Of a stretch of 64,000 bases of DNA, positions 29,259 to 37,778 are shown one piece after another. How positions within the stretch are numbered: the first letter of the stretch is position 1; every line of letters starts with the position of its first letter. The translations under genes were made by a program, and so were the position numbers. Location: contig CAMKOM010000004.1 in assembly GCA_946414435.1 (NCBI GenBank), positions 62,001 to 126,000 on the forward strand, given 5' to 3'. Below the pieces are notes generated by a model. It had not been told where the DNA came from and ran no database searches. It saw nothing but the letters and a program-made list of their open reading frames with translations. This stretch comes from an uncultured Bacteroidota bacterium. Its GTDB lineage: Bacteria > Bacteroidota > Bacteroidia > Bacteroidales > SZUA-534.

Positions 29259-30146
29259 ATGAACACTCTTTGGTCACAATTCAAGCAGAGCAATATGCTC
29301 AACAGGTTGATTTACATCAATCTGGCGGTGTTTGTTGTGGTGAAATTGGTCGATATTGTGATGATGCTGTCGGGCGTTCAGGCGGCCAACCCTGTGGTTG
29401 AGTTTCTGGGCGCTTACGCGGGATGGGAAAATCTGATTCGACATCCGTGGGGCGTGGTCACCTATATGTTTCTGCATCAGGGATTTCTGCATATTTTATT
29501 CAATCTGCTCTGGCTGTTCTGGTTCGGGCGGATTTTCCTTGAGTATTTTACGGGCCGCCAACTGCTGAACGTTTACATCTGCGGCGGCATTGCTGGCGCG
29601 CTGCTTTACACGCTGGCTTTCAATATTTTTCCCGCTTTCGACGCCACCTATGCGATGGCCATCGGCGCTTCGGCGGCGGTTTACGCAATTGTCTTGGCCA
29701 CAGCGGTTTACGTACCAAACTACACTGTTTATCTGCTGTTTTTGGGGCAGGTGAAAATCAAGTGGATAGCCGTTTTCAGCCTTATTTCGGATTTGGCGAT
29801 GCTCGACGGCGCCAACGCTGGCGGCCACATTGCACACATCGGCGGCGCGCTGTTCGGAATATTCTACATTGCAAGTCTGCGCAAGGGAACCGACATTGCC
29901 GCGTGGGTTGGCCGCGTAATCGACGCTGTATCAGGCATTTTCAAGCGCAAACCGAAGATGAAGGTTTCGTACAAACGCACTGATGGCGGTTACCGCCGCG
30001 CCGAATCGGACTACGATTACAACGCACGTAAACACAACGAACAGAAAGAGATAGACGCCATTTTGGACAAGATTGCCAAGTCGGGCTACAACGGCCTGAC
30101 CGAAGACGAGAAACGAACTTTGTTCCGAAACAGCAGAAACAATTGA
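29259..30146 (+). CDS. Rhomboid-family intramembrane serine protease
   Basis: Cleaves membrane helices within the lipid bilayer. The 295-aa protein has about six membrane helices. The catalytic dyad is visible: Ser in AIGASAAVYA (GxS motif, near residue 131) and His in GGHIAHIGG (near 190-196). HILFNLLWLFWFGR near residue 78 provides the conserved His and Asn of the oxyanion site. The C-terminal ~90 residues are a charged cytoplasmic tail ending in an AILDKIAKSGYNGLTEDEK segment, seen in many Bacteroidetes rhomboids (DUF6576-like). Substrate unknown. Confidence 0.9.
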   Translation: MNTLWSQFKQSNMLNRLIYINLAVFVVVKLVDIVMMLSGVQAANPVVEFLGAYAGWENLIRHPWGVVTYMFLHQGFLHILFNLLWLFWFGRIFLEYFTGRQLLNVYICGGIAGALLYTLAFNIFPAFDATYAMAIGASAAVYAIVLATAVYVPNYTVYLLFLGQVKIKWIAVFSLISDLAMLDGANAGGHIAHIGGALFGIFYIASLRKGTDIAAWVGRVIDAVSGIFKRKPKMKVSYKRTDGGYRRAESDYDYNARKHNEQKEIDAILDKIAKSGYNGLTEDEKRTLFRNSRNN

Positions 30147-30149
30147 TAA

Positions 30150-30321
30150 TTAGGAGTTAGGAATTAGGAGTTAGGAATTAGAAGTTTTGGTGTTGGGTAA
30201 AAAACGTAAACAATTAATAATGAATAATTAACAATTAACAATGAAAAGGCTGCTCAAAACTGACTGTAGTCTGTTGTCCGTAGTCTGAAGTCCAAAACTA
30301 AACGATTCACCGATTAAACAG
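30150..30321. repeat. Composite intergenic repeat at the left end of the peptide cluster
   Basis: Contains AGGAGTTAGGAATT units (30151-30182), AATTAACAATTAACAATG (30224-30242), ACTGTAGTCTGTTGTCCGTAG (30261-30280, first 20 bases) and CGATTCACCGATTAAACAG (30302-30320). The last type normally stands right before a start codon on the same strand; here it instead runs into the 3' end of the opposing HlyD-like gene. Confidence 0.7.
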
Positions 30322-30780
30322 TTATTTAAATATCCTGCTTATCAAACTTTCATTTGCTATCAATATTGACGCTGAACCTTTTTGCCCCGTTTGCAAATCA
30401 GTTTGAAAAGGTTTTGAAACGATGTTTAAACGCACTTTAAAGAAATTAATATTATCCTGATTGATAATTCCTTTGTCAATTTCAGTAATCACGGCTTCCG
30501 TATAGCCGAAACGGTTGGCCGAGTAGCCTTCAAACTCAATAGTTGCCGTCATTCCAACCCCAATTTCATCCACATATTCAAAAGGAACCAATGCGAACAC
30601 AGAATCACTATTTGTTACAATCACCTCTGCCTCAATTTTTTGTGGACAAGGCACAAAATAGGCGGCGGCAAGCAATGCCGAAACGATAACTGTAATTATC
30701 AGTGTCCCGCACCGCACCAAACGAGGTGGTATTTGCCCAATTAGTTTGCGTGTCTTTTCGCTGCGAAGTTCAATGTCCAT
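30322..30780 (-). CDS. Very small HlyD-like membrane-fusion protein
   Basis: A 152-aa protein with a cytoplasmic N-terminus, one membrane helix (about residues 25-46) and a short periplasmic part. The sequence EAEVIVTNSDSVFALVPFEYVDEIGVGMTATIEFEGY (read in two parts around residue 70) joins the first barrel strand directly to the C-terminal barrel of HlyD-type adaptors. The lipoyl halves and coiled-coil hairpin of a usual 400-aa adaptor are absent. It follows the C39 ABC exporter by 54 bp, the place of the adaptor in peptide-export operons. It probably works with that exporter. No frameshift or stop explains the small size, so it looks like a designed mini-adaptor or an old internal deletion. 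Confidence 0.7.
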   Translation of the reverse strand: MDIELRSEKTRKLIGQIPPRLVRCGTLIITVIVSALLAAAYFVPCPQKIEAEVIVTNSDSVFALVPFEYVDEIGVGMTATIEFEGYSANRFGYTEAVITEIDKGIINQDNINFFKVRLNIVSKPFQTDLQTGQKGSASILIANESLISRIFK

Positions 30781-30834
30781 AAAGGGTGAGAGTTTAGGGG
30801 TAAGAGTTTAGAAGTTGTTGAGTTTTAAGTTTTT

Positions 30835-33024
30835 TCAGTTTCCTAATTCAAGTTGATTTTTTACCAAATTGTAGTATGCGCCACATTTGGCTGTTAATTC
30901 AGAATGAGTGCCTGTTTCCAACACTTTGCCGCCACCCAGCACAATTATCTGGTCGGCATTACGGACGGTGCTTAAGCGGTGCGCCACCACAACCGTTGTG
31001 CGGCCTTTGTAGAATCCTGCAAGGTTCTCGACAATAGCCCGCTCGTTTTCGGCGTCAAGCGCATTGGTAGCCTCGTCAAGAAACAGAAACCGCGGATTCT
31101 TGTAAACGGCACGGGCAATCAGAATCCGTTGCCGCTGACCTTGGCTCAAGCCCGTACCGTCGCGGCCGATGATGGTGTTGAACTTGAGCGGAAGACTCAT
31201 AATGAAATCGAAAATGTTGGCTGTTTTGGCGGCATCAACGAGCCGTTGCTCATCAATTTCACCATCGCCGACAGCAATATTTCGGGCCACCGATTCCGAA
31301 AAAATCACGCCGTCCTGCATCACTGCGCCGCACTGCCGCCGCCACCATTGCAGGTTGTATTCTGCAATATTGCGACCATCAATCTCAATGCCGCCGTCTG
31401 ACGCGGGGTAATAGCCCAGCATAAGTTTCACAAGTGTTGTCTTGCCACTTCCGCTTGCGCCGACAATGGCCGTAACCCGCCCGTGCGGAATTGAAACCGA
31501 CACATTGTCAATGGTTTTACTGATGCTGTGCGGGTCGTATTTGAAACTGACGTTTTTCAACTGCAAATCGGGCTTATCGGTCTTGAAATCAGATAATTGC
31601 CGTTCCGCAGAATCTTCGTTCGGCGCAGTGTGAATCTCGTTGATGCGCTCAAGACTGATTTTCACGTCCTGCAAGGCGTAGAAGAAATCCATCAATTGCT
31701 CGACAGGGCTGTTCAGCTGCCCCATAATATATTGCACAGCAAGCATCGCGCCAAGGGTCAGTTGGCCGTTGATTACGGCGGTGGCGGCCAAAACGGTTAT
31801 CACAATGTTTTTCACTTCGTTGATAAAAATGCCGCCAGCCTCTTGCGTCTGCTGAAGTTTCAGGCTGCGCATCTGCACCCCGAACAAATCAACCTGCACA
31901 TCTTCCCATTCCCAACGCCGCCGCTGACCGCAGTCCTGCAATTTTATTTCCTGCATCGAAGTCAGGAACTGATAGGTTTTGTTGTGGTTTTCGGCCTCGC
32001 GCTCAAACAAGTCGAAATCGAGCAGACGGCGTTTCTTCAGAAAAACGGCTATCCAACCGCCATAGAGCAGGCTGAATAATATGAATATGCAGAATATCAA
32101 ACGGTTATAAAGCAGCAACACAATGCCGAAAACTACAAAACTCAGCGTTGAGAATGCCACGCTAAGTGTTTGGTTTGTAAGGAATTTCTCGACGCGCTGA
32201 TGGTCGCTCATTCGTTGCAGAAGGTCGCCCATAAGTTTTGTGTCGAAGAACGACATTGGCAGTTTGAGCAGTTTGATGAAAAAATCGCTCACGAGCGAGA
32301 TGTTGATGCGCATACCAATATGCAGCAGAAGCCAACGGCGTATGAAATCGACAGCCGTGCGGCTGACGGTAAGCATCAGTTGGCCAAGCAGAATGAGCCA
32401 TACAAATCCTACGTTGCGCTGCGCAATGCCCACGTCTACAATGGCTTGCGTCAGAAACGGAAGAATGAGTTGCAGCACGCAGCCAAGCAGCAATCCTATT
32501 ATTATCTGCCCGAAATAGCGGCGGTATTGCTTCAGATAACCGAACAAGAAACCGAAACTTCGCTGCTGCCCGTGCGCCTCCGACTGGTGTTTGTAAAACT
32601 CTGGTGTTGGCTCTATGAACATTGCAATGCCGCACTCACGGCCTTCGGATTGTGTGCTGAGCCAGTTGGCGGCAAATTCTTTTTCTGAATATTTTACAAG
32701 CCCTTTGCCTGGGTCTGCCACAAGATATTTATCTTGTTTTGCTTTGTAGAGCACCACAAAATGGTTCTGCTGCCAGTGCAGAATGGCAGGCAGCGGCGCA
32801 TCGGCAAGTGCTTCTATTTCAACTTTTCCGCAAACCGTATGCAAACCAAGCCGTGTTGCGGCCTCACTTATGCCAAGCAGCGAAACCCCTTCGGTGGTGG
32901 CGTGGCAAATCTGCTCCAACTCGCCAAGTGAATAATCACGCCCGTAATGATTGCACACCATCTGCAAGCAGGCTATGCCGCACTGCATTGTGTCGTGCTG
33001 AAGAGTTAGGGGGAAACGTGGCAT
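30835..33024 (-). CDS. Peptidase C39 ABC exporter (bacteriocin-type processing transporter)
   Basis: A 729-aa exporter that cuts double-glycine leaders and pumps out the core peptide. Residues 1-130 are a C39 protease with catalytic Cys15 (QCGIACL), His88 (NHFVVL) and Asp104 (ADPGKG). A six-helix ABC transmembrane domain spans about 160-430. The ATPase has Walker A GASGSGKT at 522-529, signature LSQGQ (variant of LSGGQ) at 626-630 and FLFLDEAT Walker B. It follows the OMP gene by 94 bp and precedes the HlyD-like gene. The precursor at 37758-37913 carries a Gly27-Gly28 site that this protease is expected to cut. Confidence 0.93.
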   Translation of the reverse strand: MPRFPLTLQHDTMQCGIACLQMVCNHYGRDYSLGELEQICHATTEGVSLLGISEAATRLGLHTVCGKVEIEALADAPLPAILHWQQNHFVVLYKAKQDKYLVADPGKGLVKYSEKEFAANWLSTQSEGRECGIAMFIEPTPEFYKHQSEAHGQQRSFGFLFGYLKQYRRYFGQIIIGLLLGCVLQLILPFLTQAIVDVGIAQRNVGFVWLILLGQLMLTVSRTAVDFIRRWLLLHIGMRINISLVSDFFIKLLKLPMSFFDTKLMGDLLQRMSDHQRVEKFLTNQTLSVAFSTLSFVVFGIVLLLYNRLIFCIFILFSLLYGGWIAVFLKKRRLLDFDLFEREAENHNKTYQFLTSMQEIKLQDCGQRRRWEWEDVQVDLFGVQMRSLKLQQTQEAGGIFINEVKNIVITVLAATAVINGQLTLGAMLAVQYIMGQLNSPVEQLMDFFYALQDVKISLERINEIHTAPNEDSAERQLSDFKTDKPDLQLKNVSFKYDPHSISKTIDNVSVSIPHGRVTAIVGASGSGKTTLVKLMLGYYPASDGGIEIDGRNIAEYNLQWWRRQCGAVMQDGVIFSESVARNIAVGDGEIDEQRLVDAAKTANIFDFIMSLPLKFNTIIGRDGTGLSQGQRQRILIARAVYKNPRFLFLDEATNALDAENERAIVENLAGFYKGRTTVVVAHRLSTVRNADQIIVLGGGKVLETGTHSELTAKCGAYYNLVKNQLELGN

Positions 33025-33118
33025 AGTAGGTATTAACTATTTAAAGTCAATGTTTGATTTCTTCAATGTCTACTTGCAATAGACACGCACCACTATTCTT
33101 CATTCTCAAAATTTTCTT

Positions 33119-35434
33119 TCAATCAAATCTTGAAAACTCTGTTGTTTTCTTACCTTGCGAATTACGGTTTTTCAATGTATTGAATGAATATGTCGCTGAG
33201 ATACTTATTGTTGGCACGTTGAATTCTTCTTTGCTACATACATTCACATTGTTACAAAATGTTTCACTTTCAACAAAGTTGTTATTGAAAAGATTTGTTG
33301 CACTACAACTTAGTCGCACTCCACAATCGAATATTTTTGATGCAACTACATCTAAATTCCAATCCCATTTTTCTTTTTCGAACATTGAATATTGTTTAGA
33401 GCTATAACCAGCATCAATATCTAAAGTTATTTTGTGGGGAAGTTTAAACGACTGCGCTATGTCAATAGAAAAAAATGGTGAATTGTACTTACGCGGTGCA
33501 CCAATATATACATATTTAAAATTTTGCTTTCCACAATCCACTTCTATGCAAGGCGTATATATGCCAAATGTTCGTTCCCATTCCACGCCAAGCGAGCACT
33601 CTTCGTATTGCTCAAAATTGCTCAAATGTGACCATACTATATTATCGGAATCTTTATAAACATCTAATACATAATTGCTGGCGTTGTTGATAAAATCATA
33701 ACTACCAGTAAGTGAGAAGTCACCTAATGATGCAAGAAAAGATATTTTTTGTGTATAAGTGGGCTTGAGCCATGCATTACCTGATGTGTAGTCGAACGGG
33801 CCAGCATATATGAGCGCATTAGATAGGTTGTTGTAAGCTGGGCGTTTCACCGACTTGCGATAGGTAAGCGATACATCGAGTAAATCGTCCGAATACTGTA
33901 CATTGAAATATGGGAAAAAGTCTTTATTGGTGCGCGACTGCTCATCATTCTTCACATTGCCAACAACATACTGCATATCCGAAAACTCATATCGTAACCC
34001 AGCCGTCATGTTTATTTTGCTAAAATCGGCTTGTACATTGATATATTCAGCGCTAAGGTTTTGCCTTATTTCATAAGCCGAAGTTTCCATATCAGTCTCA
34101 AAGTTTTGAATATCGAAACTAAACTCTTGTGTATTATCAGAATAAGTATATTCGGCACCATAATTGATGCTTAAAACATCGTTGGGCTCAGTTTTAAAAT
34201 CAGCCACGAAAGAGTTCATCGTGTAATTTGTTGATAGACGGGTATTAACCATCGCATTTTCATCAATAAAATTTTCTGTTGTTGACAAATTGAGCGTACC
34301 TTTCATTATATCATCACTAAAATTGATTTTTGTTTTACCTATTCGCATATTACAAAACACGTTGGCTATCAGGTGTTTGGGGGTACGGGTATTTTCTGTC
34401 CTTGTACGCGAAGAATAATCTTCTACATCGCCAGCCGTATGACTTTGTAAATTGGTATAAGTCTCGGCTTGTTTATATTTATACATAAATGCCGATGCAC
34501 CAATCACACCACCATTACTGAAGGTATAGTTGAAATCGAAGTTGCCACTTACAACCGGACTTGTTCTCTCACCCTGTGAGTATTCGGTAAACGTGTAGAT
34601 TTGATCGGAATAGAGCGTTTCTATGGAACTATTTTTGTTTGGAATATTGAAACGGCTATAAAACGCCGAAATACCAAACTGCCAACGGTTTACATTAAGG
34701 GTAAATGCAAGATTCTCGTTGTACGAAACATAGCTATAATCTCTGAGCTGTACATCAGAGTAGAAATTGCCGCCCAAACCGTCTTGATACCCTTTGGTCT
34801 GGATTTTTATAATGGCATTCACTTCCGACGAGTATTTCCCGCTCGGGTCGGTTACCACTTCAATGGTTTGTATTTGAGATGGTTGCAAGCGATTGACTTC
34901 CGACATATCTAACACCTTATGACCATTAATATAGAATTGCGCTACGCCTCGTCCAAAGACTTGAAACATTCCATTTTTGCCCGATACAAATGGTACGTTG
35001 TTGAGCATATTTTCCATATTTGGTGAACGCTCAAGAGCACTATTCTGTACGCTGGCAACAATTGAACCATTTTTGAGTTTAAAAATATCTCTGCGTGCCG
35101 AAACAACCACTTCACTAATGGTATCGGCTATTTCACGCAATGTAAAATTCAACTCTTTATTTTCGTTCTTGGTAACAAAAATGGTATCCGATTCGAACCC
35201 TATAAAACTTACAAACACCTTTATTTCCGATGTTTCTTTCGGGAAATTTATCAAGAATTTACCATCATCGGTTGTAATGGTTCCACCAAGCAAATTGCCA
35301 TCTGTGCTATTTAATATAACATTGGCAAAAGGTAGCGGCGTATTATCTTCTGTCAAAACATGCCCTGATAGTTGTTGCTGCGCATACGAATAAATAGATA
35401 ATAATAAGAGTAGAAACGAGACAAGAAATTTCAT
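33119..35434 (-). CDS. Outer-membrane beta-barrel protein with CarboxypepD_reg-like domain
   Basis: A 771-aa protein with signal peptide (cleavage near ...SYAQQQ, residue 18), a carboxypeptidase-regulatory-like domain (LSGHVLTEDNTPLPFANV, about 22-100), a plug-like region with GRGVAQFYINGHKVL (about 160-180) and VVTDPSGKYSSEVNAII, and a C-terminal barrel of the OMP_b-brl_3 type. It resembles TonB-dependent receptors but no clear TonB box is seen. It begins 40 bp after the SPASM gene, so it is part of the peptide operon. It could let the peptide across the outer membrane, import it, or act in self-protection; none of these is shown by sequence. Confidence 0.88.
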   Translation of the reverse strand: MKFLVSFLLLLLSIYSYAQQQLSGHVLTEDNTPLPFANVILNSTDGNLLGGTITTDDGKFLINFPKETSEIKVFVSFIGFESDTIFVTKNENKELNFTLREIADTISEVVVSARRDIFKLKNGSIVASVQNSALERSPNMENMLNNVPFVSGKNGMFQVFGRGVAQFYINGHKVLDMSEVNRLQPSQIQTIEVVTDPSGKYSSEVNAIIKIQTKGYQDGLGGNFYSDVQLRDYSYVSYNENLAFTLNVNRWQFGISAFYSRFNIPNKNSSIETLYSDQIYTFTEYSQGERTSPVVSGNFDFNYTFSNGGVIGASAFMYKYKQAETYTNLQSHTAGDVEDYSSRTRTENTRTPKHLIANVFCNMRIGKTKINFSDDIMKGTLNLSTTENFIDENAMVNTRLSTNYTMNSFVADFKTEPNDVLSINYGAEYTYSDNTQEFSFDIQNFETDMETSAYEIRQNLSAEYINVQADFSKINMTAGLRYEFSDMQYVVGNVKNDEQSRTNKDFFPYFNVQYSDDLLDVSLTYRKSVKRPAYNNLSNALIYAGPFDYTSGNAWLKPTYTQKISFLASLGDFSLTGSYDFINNASNYVLDVYKDSDNIVWSHLSNFEQYEECSLGVEWERTFGIYTPCIEVDCGKQNFKYVYIGAPRKYNSPFFSIDIAQSFKLPHKITLDIDAGYSSKQYSMFEKEKWDWNLDVVASKIFDCGVRLSCSATNLFNNNFVESETFCNNVNVCSKEEFNVPTISISATYSFNTLKNRNSQGKKTTEFSRFD

Positions 35435-35473
35435 TAGATTATAATTTATCGGTTTGGTAAAAACTTACGACAC

Positions 35474-36478
35474 CTACTCACAGGGATTATAGCTACATTT
35501 AAGTGGTTTTGAGAAAATGTCATTTTTATTTCTGCGATAAGCACGACAATCTTGACATATATATCGTAATTCACATATATTACAACCTTCTATTTTATCT
35601 TTTGAAATCTGCCAAAGATCCCGAAAATCAGAGTTTTCTATTGCCGATTTTAGAGTTGTTGTTGCTATATTTCCAAATGAACGATCCATACTTGGGCAAT
35701 TCTTTATTTCACCGAAACGACTAACTGATAGCTTGTTACTGAGACAATTATTATAGTGTAGCGATTCGACATAAAAATCAGTATTGATTGTAAGATAGCT
35801 TTTACTGAATACGCCACAATTGTTTTCATCCTTTACTTGTTGTTCTGTATAAAACACCACCAAATGATTATTTTTCAATATCTTATTAAATCCCTTGGGC
35901 GCACCAACACAAATAACCATAATCATACGCGGATGTTTTTCATGTAGCTTCTTTATATTTTCCACAAAAAGCTGTTCGCTATATTGAACAATCATATATA
36001 CAGATGAAATCGTTGTCCCTTGAACTGCCGCTAAAACATGTTCTATAAAATCTAAAGTTACAAAATCATAGAACCTCAACTCCAAATGTTCACAACGAAG
36101 TTCTCCTAATTGTGCAATCGCATCTTCTAATAAATATTTTGATTCCAAAGAATAATCTAAAATGGCGTAATTTATGCCTTGATATAGATTGGCTGTAGTA
36201 TCAAGTGGTACAAAACAATTATCAAATTCATCAACAAACTGTCCGAACTCATTTTCTATTAAAAAATCAAAATATTCATCAATTATTCTTTCATTTTCTT
36301 TGAATTTTCGCTTTATAAAATCAACCGATTTCCCTTTTTTGCATAAAGACAAAACCTTTGTCATTGCCTTGGGAATATACTTAAACGAAGACCGTTGTAA
36401 ATCATAGATCGCATCTCGTTTTGCTCCCTGAGTTATAACACAACATGAGTAAAGCATAAAAAAATTATCCGCTTTCAT
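35474..36478 (-). CDS. gwsS: SPASM-domain peptide maturase, grasp-with-spasm type
   Basis: A 334-aa partner of the ATP-grasp enzyme. The C-terminus is a SPASM auxiliary Fe-S domain: C245, C261 (GEIKNCP), C299-x2-C302-x5-C308-x2-C311, C328 and C333. The middle (about 100-240) looks like a radical-SAM barrel by its alternating pattern, but the place for CxxxCxxC (around residue 105-115) has none, so SAM chemistry is not expected. The first 90 residues could bind the leader peptide. Its ATG overlaps the stop of the 74-aa gene (ATGA). Naming follows the known grasp-with-spasm family; the biochemical role in that family is not established to my knowledge. Confidence 0.85.
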   Translation of the reverse strand: MKADNFFMLYSCCVITQGAKRDAIYDLQRSSFKYIPKAMTKVLSLCKKGKSVDFIKRKFKENERIIDEYFDFLIENEFGQFVDEFDNCFVPLDTTANLYQGINYAILDYSLESKYLLEDAIAQLGELRCEHLELRFYDFVTLDFIEHVLAAVQGTTISSVYMIVQYSEQLFVENIKKLHEKHPRMIMVICVGAPKGFNKILKNNHLVVFYTEQQVKDENNCGVFSKSYLTINTDFYVESLHYNNCLSNKLSVSRFGEIKNCPSMDRSFGNIATTTLKSAIENSDFRDLWQISKDKIEGCNICELRYICQDCRAYRRNKNDIFSKPLKCSYNPCE

Positions 36479-36699
36479 AATATCTCTATAGGATAGTTAT
36501 CAAAATCCGTCAACACTCTTGAAATAAATTTGTAAGAATCGCATGAAATATAATTAGCATCGTTGTATGCCAAACATATTTGCGTATGTCGTGTTGAGTT
36601 ATTGTCTTCTTCCGTAAAATTCAAATCCATATCAGCAAGTAAGAAGTTTAGACTTAGAGCATCGTGATATGATGAGTTAGCTATTTCATATAGTTTCAT
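36475..36699 (-). CDS. 74-aa acidic protein of unknown function in the peptide cluster
   Basis: Starts at ATG 36699 inside the last codons of the ATP-grasp gene (14-base overlap) and ends in ATGA shared with the SPASM gene, so it is translated in between them by coupling. The 74 residues are acidic and rich in Asn, Asp and Tyr (LSLNFLLADMDLNFTEEDNN), with no signal peptide, membrane segment or double glycine, so it is not a second precursor. I recognise no family. It could be a leader-binding or scaffold protein for the maturase, an immunity factor, or a regulator. The tight overlaps argue that it is a real gene. Confidence 0.7.
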   Translation of the reverse strand: MKLYEIANSSYHDALSLNFLLADMDLNFTEEDNNSTRHTQICLAYNDANYISCDSYKFISRVLTDFDNYPIEIL

Positions 36700-37666
36700 T
36701 CTTCTTGTCAAATTCTATAAGTTTGTTTGCAATCTTCCTATGTAGCCCATAATTACATGGTATAGAAGTCATCCCAAATTGTCCAGTTGGATTAACTTCG
36801 AGAAATACAAGGCTTCCGTCTTTTGCCTTAATCAAATCAATTGAACCACAGTTAAGTTTGATACAATCCATAAATTTGATTATTCTTTGTTTATCTTTCT
36901 TATGCAAATTATAAGGAAGGTATCTATTAGGTTTTTCTTCATTATAAACTCTAAAATCCACTTGTGTTTGTCTATCGAGTTGCGATAATATAGCCATAGC
37001 ATACATTTCACCACACAAATAGAAAACTCGCAATTCAAATTTTTTATCTATTTTACGTTGTGTAAGCGATGGACGAAAATAATCTGGCAAACGTTTTATA
37101 TCAGCATCCTGAATTTCTGTTGTATACATCATCCCAAATTTTTTCCTTTTTCCCCAAAACAATGGTTTTGCATCTCGTATAGACTTTGACACAAATCCTG
37201 CCTCAATGTCTTTTTTAGAATTTATGATTTGAGATTCTGGTATATTAAATCCACACTCCGATGCAATTTGCATTATCTCAATTTTATTTGCGTTTATGCA
37301 ATGATAATCAGTCAGCCAGAATTTGTTTTTTAAAGCAATACATAATGATTGCGCAACTCTTTGCATCTCTTCACATAGAAGTATTTTCAAATTGAGTTTC
37401 AGTACTCGTTTATTGTTTAGTAATTTATCCGAATGGAACTCATTAATTTGGGAAAATTTTCTATACCACACACAATTAATTTCTGAAATAGGAATTGTTT
37501 TCCCATCTATGCTAATCTGATGATTATCTGCTGATAAATCTATTTTTAGTCTCTTTTTGCGCAAATCATCATAATTGATTCGTATATATTCCACATTCTC
37601 TTCAGCCAAATACTTCATAACGCAACATGTAGAAATGTCGCCATCAACTGAAAGAATCAATATCAT
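36686..37666 (-). CDS. gwsG: ATP-grasp peptide ligase, grasp-with-spasm (graspetide) type
   Basis: A 326-aa RimK/MvdD-like ATP-grasp enzyme that makes ester or amide links between side chains of a precursor peptide. Counted from the ATG at 37666; a TTG two codons upstream is also possible. The N-terminal lobe has ILSVDGDISTCCVMKYL, as in MvdC/MvdD homologues; the C-terminal lobe has CGSIDLIKAKDGSLVFLEVNPTGQF (about 272-296), with the metal ligands in SIDLI and in the LEVNPTGQ motif. It is 91 bp downstream of the precursor gene, with a perfect hairpin in between. AT-rich DNA throughout. Confidence 0.88.
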   Translation of the reverse strand: MILILSVDGDISTCCVMKYLAEENVEYIRINYDDLRKKRLKIDLSADNHQISIDGKTIPISEINCVWYRKFSQINEFHSDKLLNNKRVLKLNLKILLCEEMQRVAQSLCIALKNKFWLTDYHCINANKIEIMQIASECGFNIPESQIINSKKDIEAGFVSKSIRDAKPLFWGKRKKFGMMYTTEIQDADIKRLPDYFRPSLTQRKIDKKFELRVFYLCGEMYAMAILSQLDRQTQVDFRVYNEEKPNRYLPYNLHKKDKQRIIKFMDCIKLNCGSIDLIKAKDGSLVFLEVNPTGQFGMTSIPCNYGLHRKIANKLIEFDKKNETI

Positions 37667-37707
37667 TGGCAAATGAATTTATTTTTATATTGAATGATTT
37701 ATACAAA

Positions 37708-37738
37708 GATCCAACAGATGTGCTACATCTGTTGGATC
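37708..37738 (-). promoter_or_regulatory. Perfect hairpin between precursor and ATP-grasp gene
   Basis: GATCCAACAGATGT and ACATCTGTTGGATC form a 14-bp perfect stem with a 3-base loop. It is 20 bp after the precursor stop on the transcribed strand. Only TTTG follows, so as a terminator it would be leaky. That arrangement fits partial read-through or mRNA stabilisation, giving more precursor than enzyme. Confidence 0.8.
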
Positions 37739-37746
37739 AATCAACT

Positions 37747-37778
37747 AATCAGCATCATTAGGAATCAGCATCATTAGG
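37747..37778. repeat. 16-bp tandem duplication at the 3' end of the precursor gene
   Basis: AATCAGCATCATTAGG occurs twice in tandem (37747-37762, 37763-37778). Since 16 is not a multiple of three, the second copy shifts the frame. The precursor therefore ends ...DPNDADS, while with one copy it would end ...DPNDAD: the duplication adds one Ser. Confidence 0.85.

Noticed and set aside
30302-30320. Left repeat end considered as an att site of a mobile element.
   Set aside because: No integrase, transposase, terminal inverted repeat or target duplication was found nearby; only homologous repeats are present.
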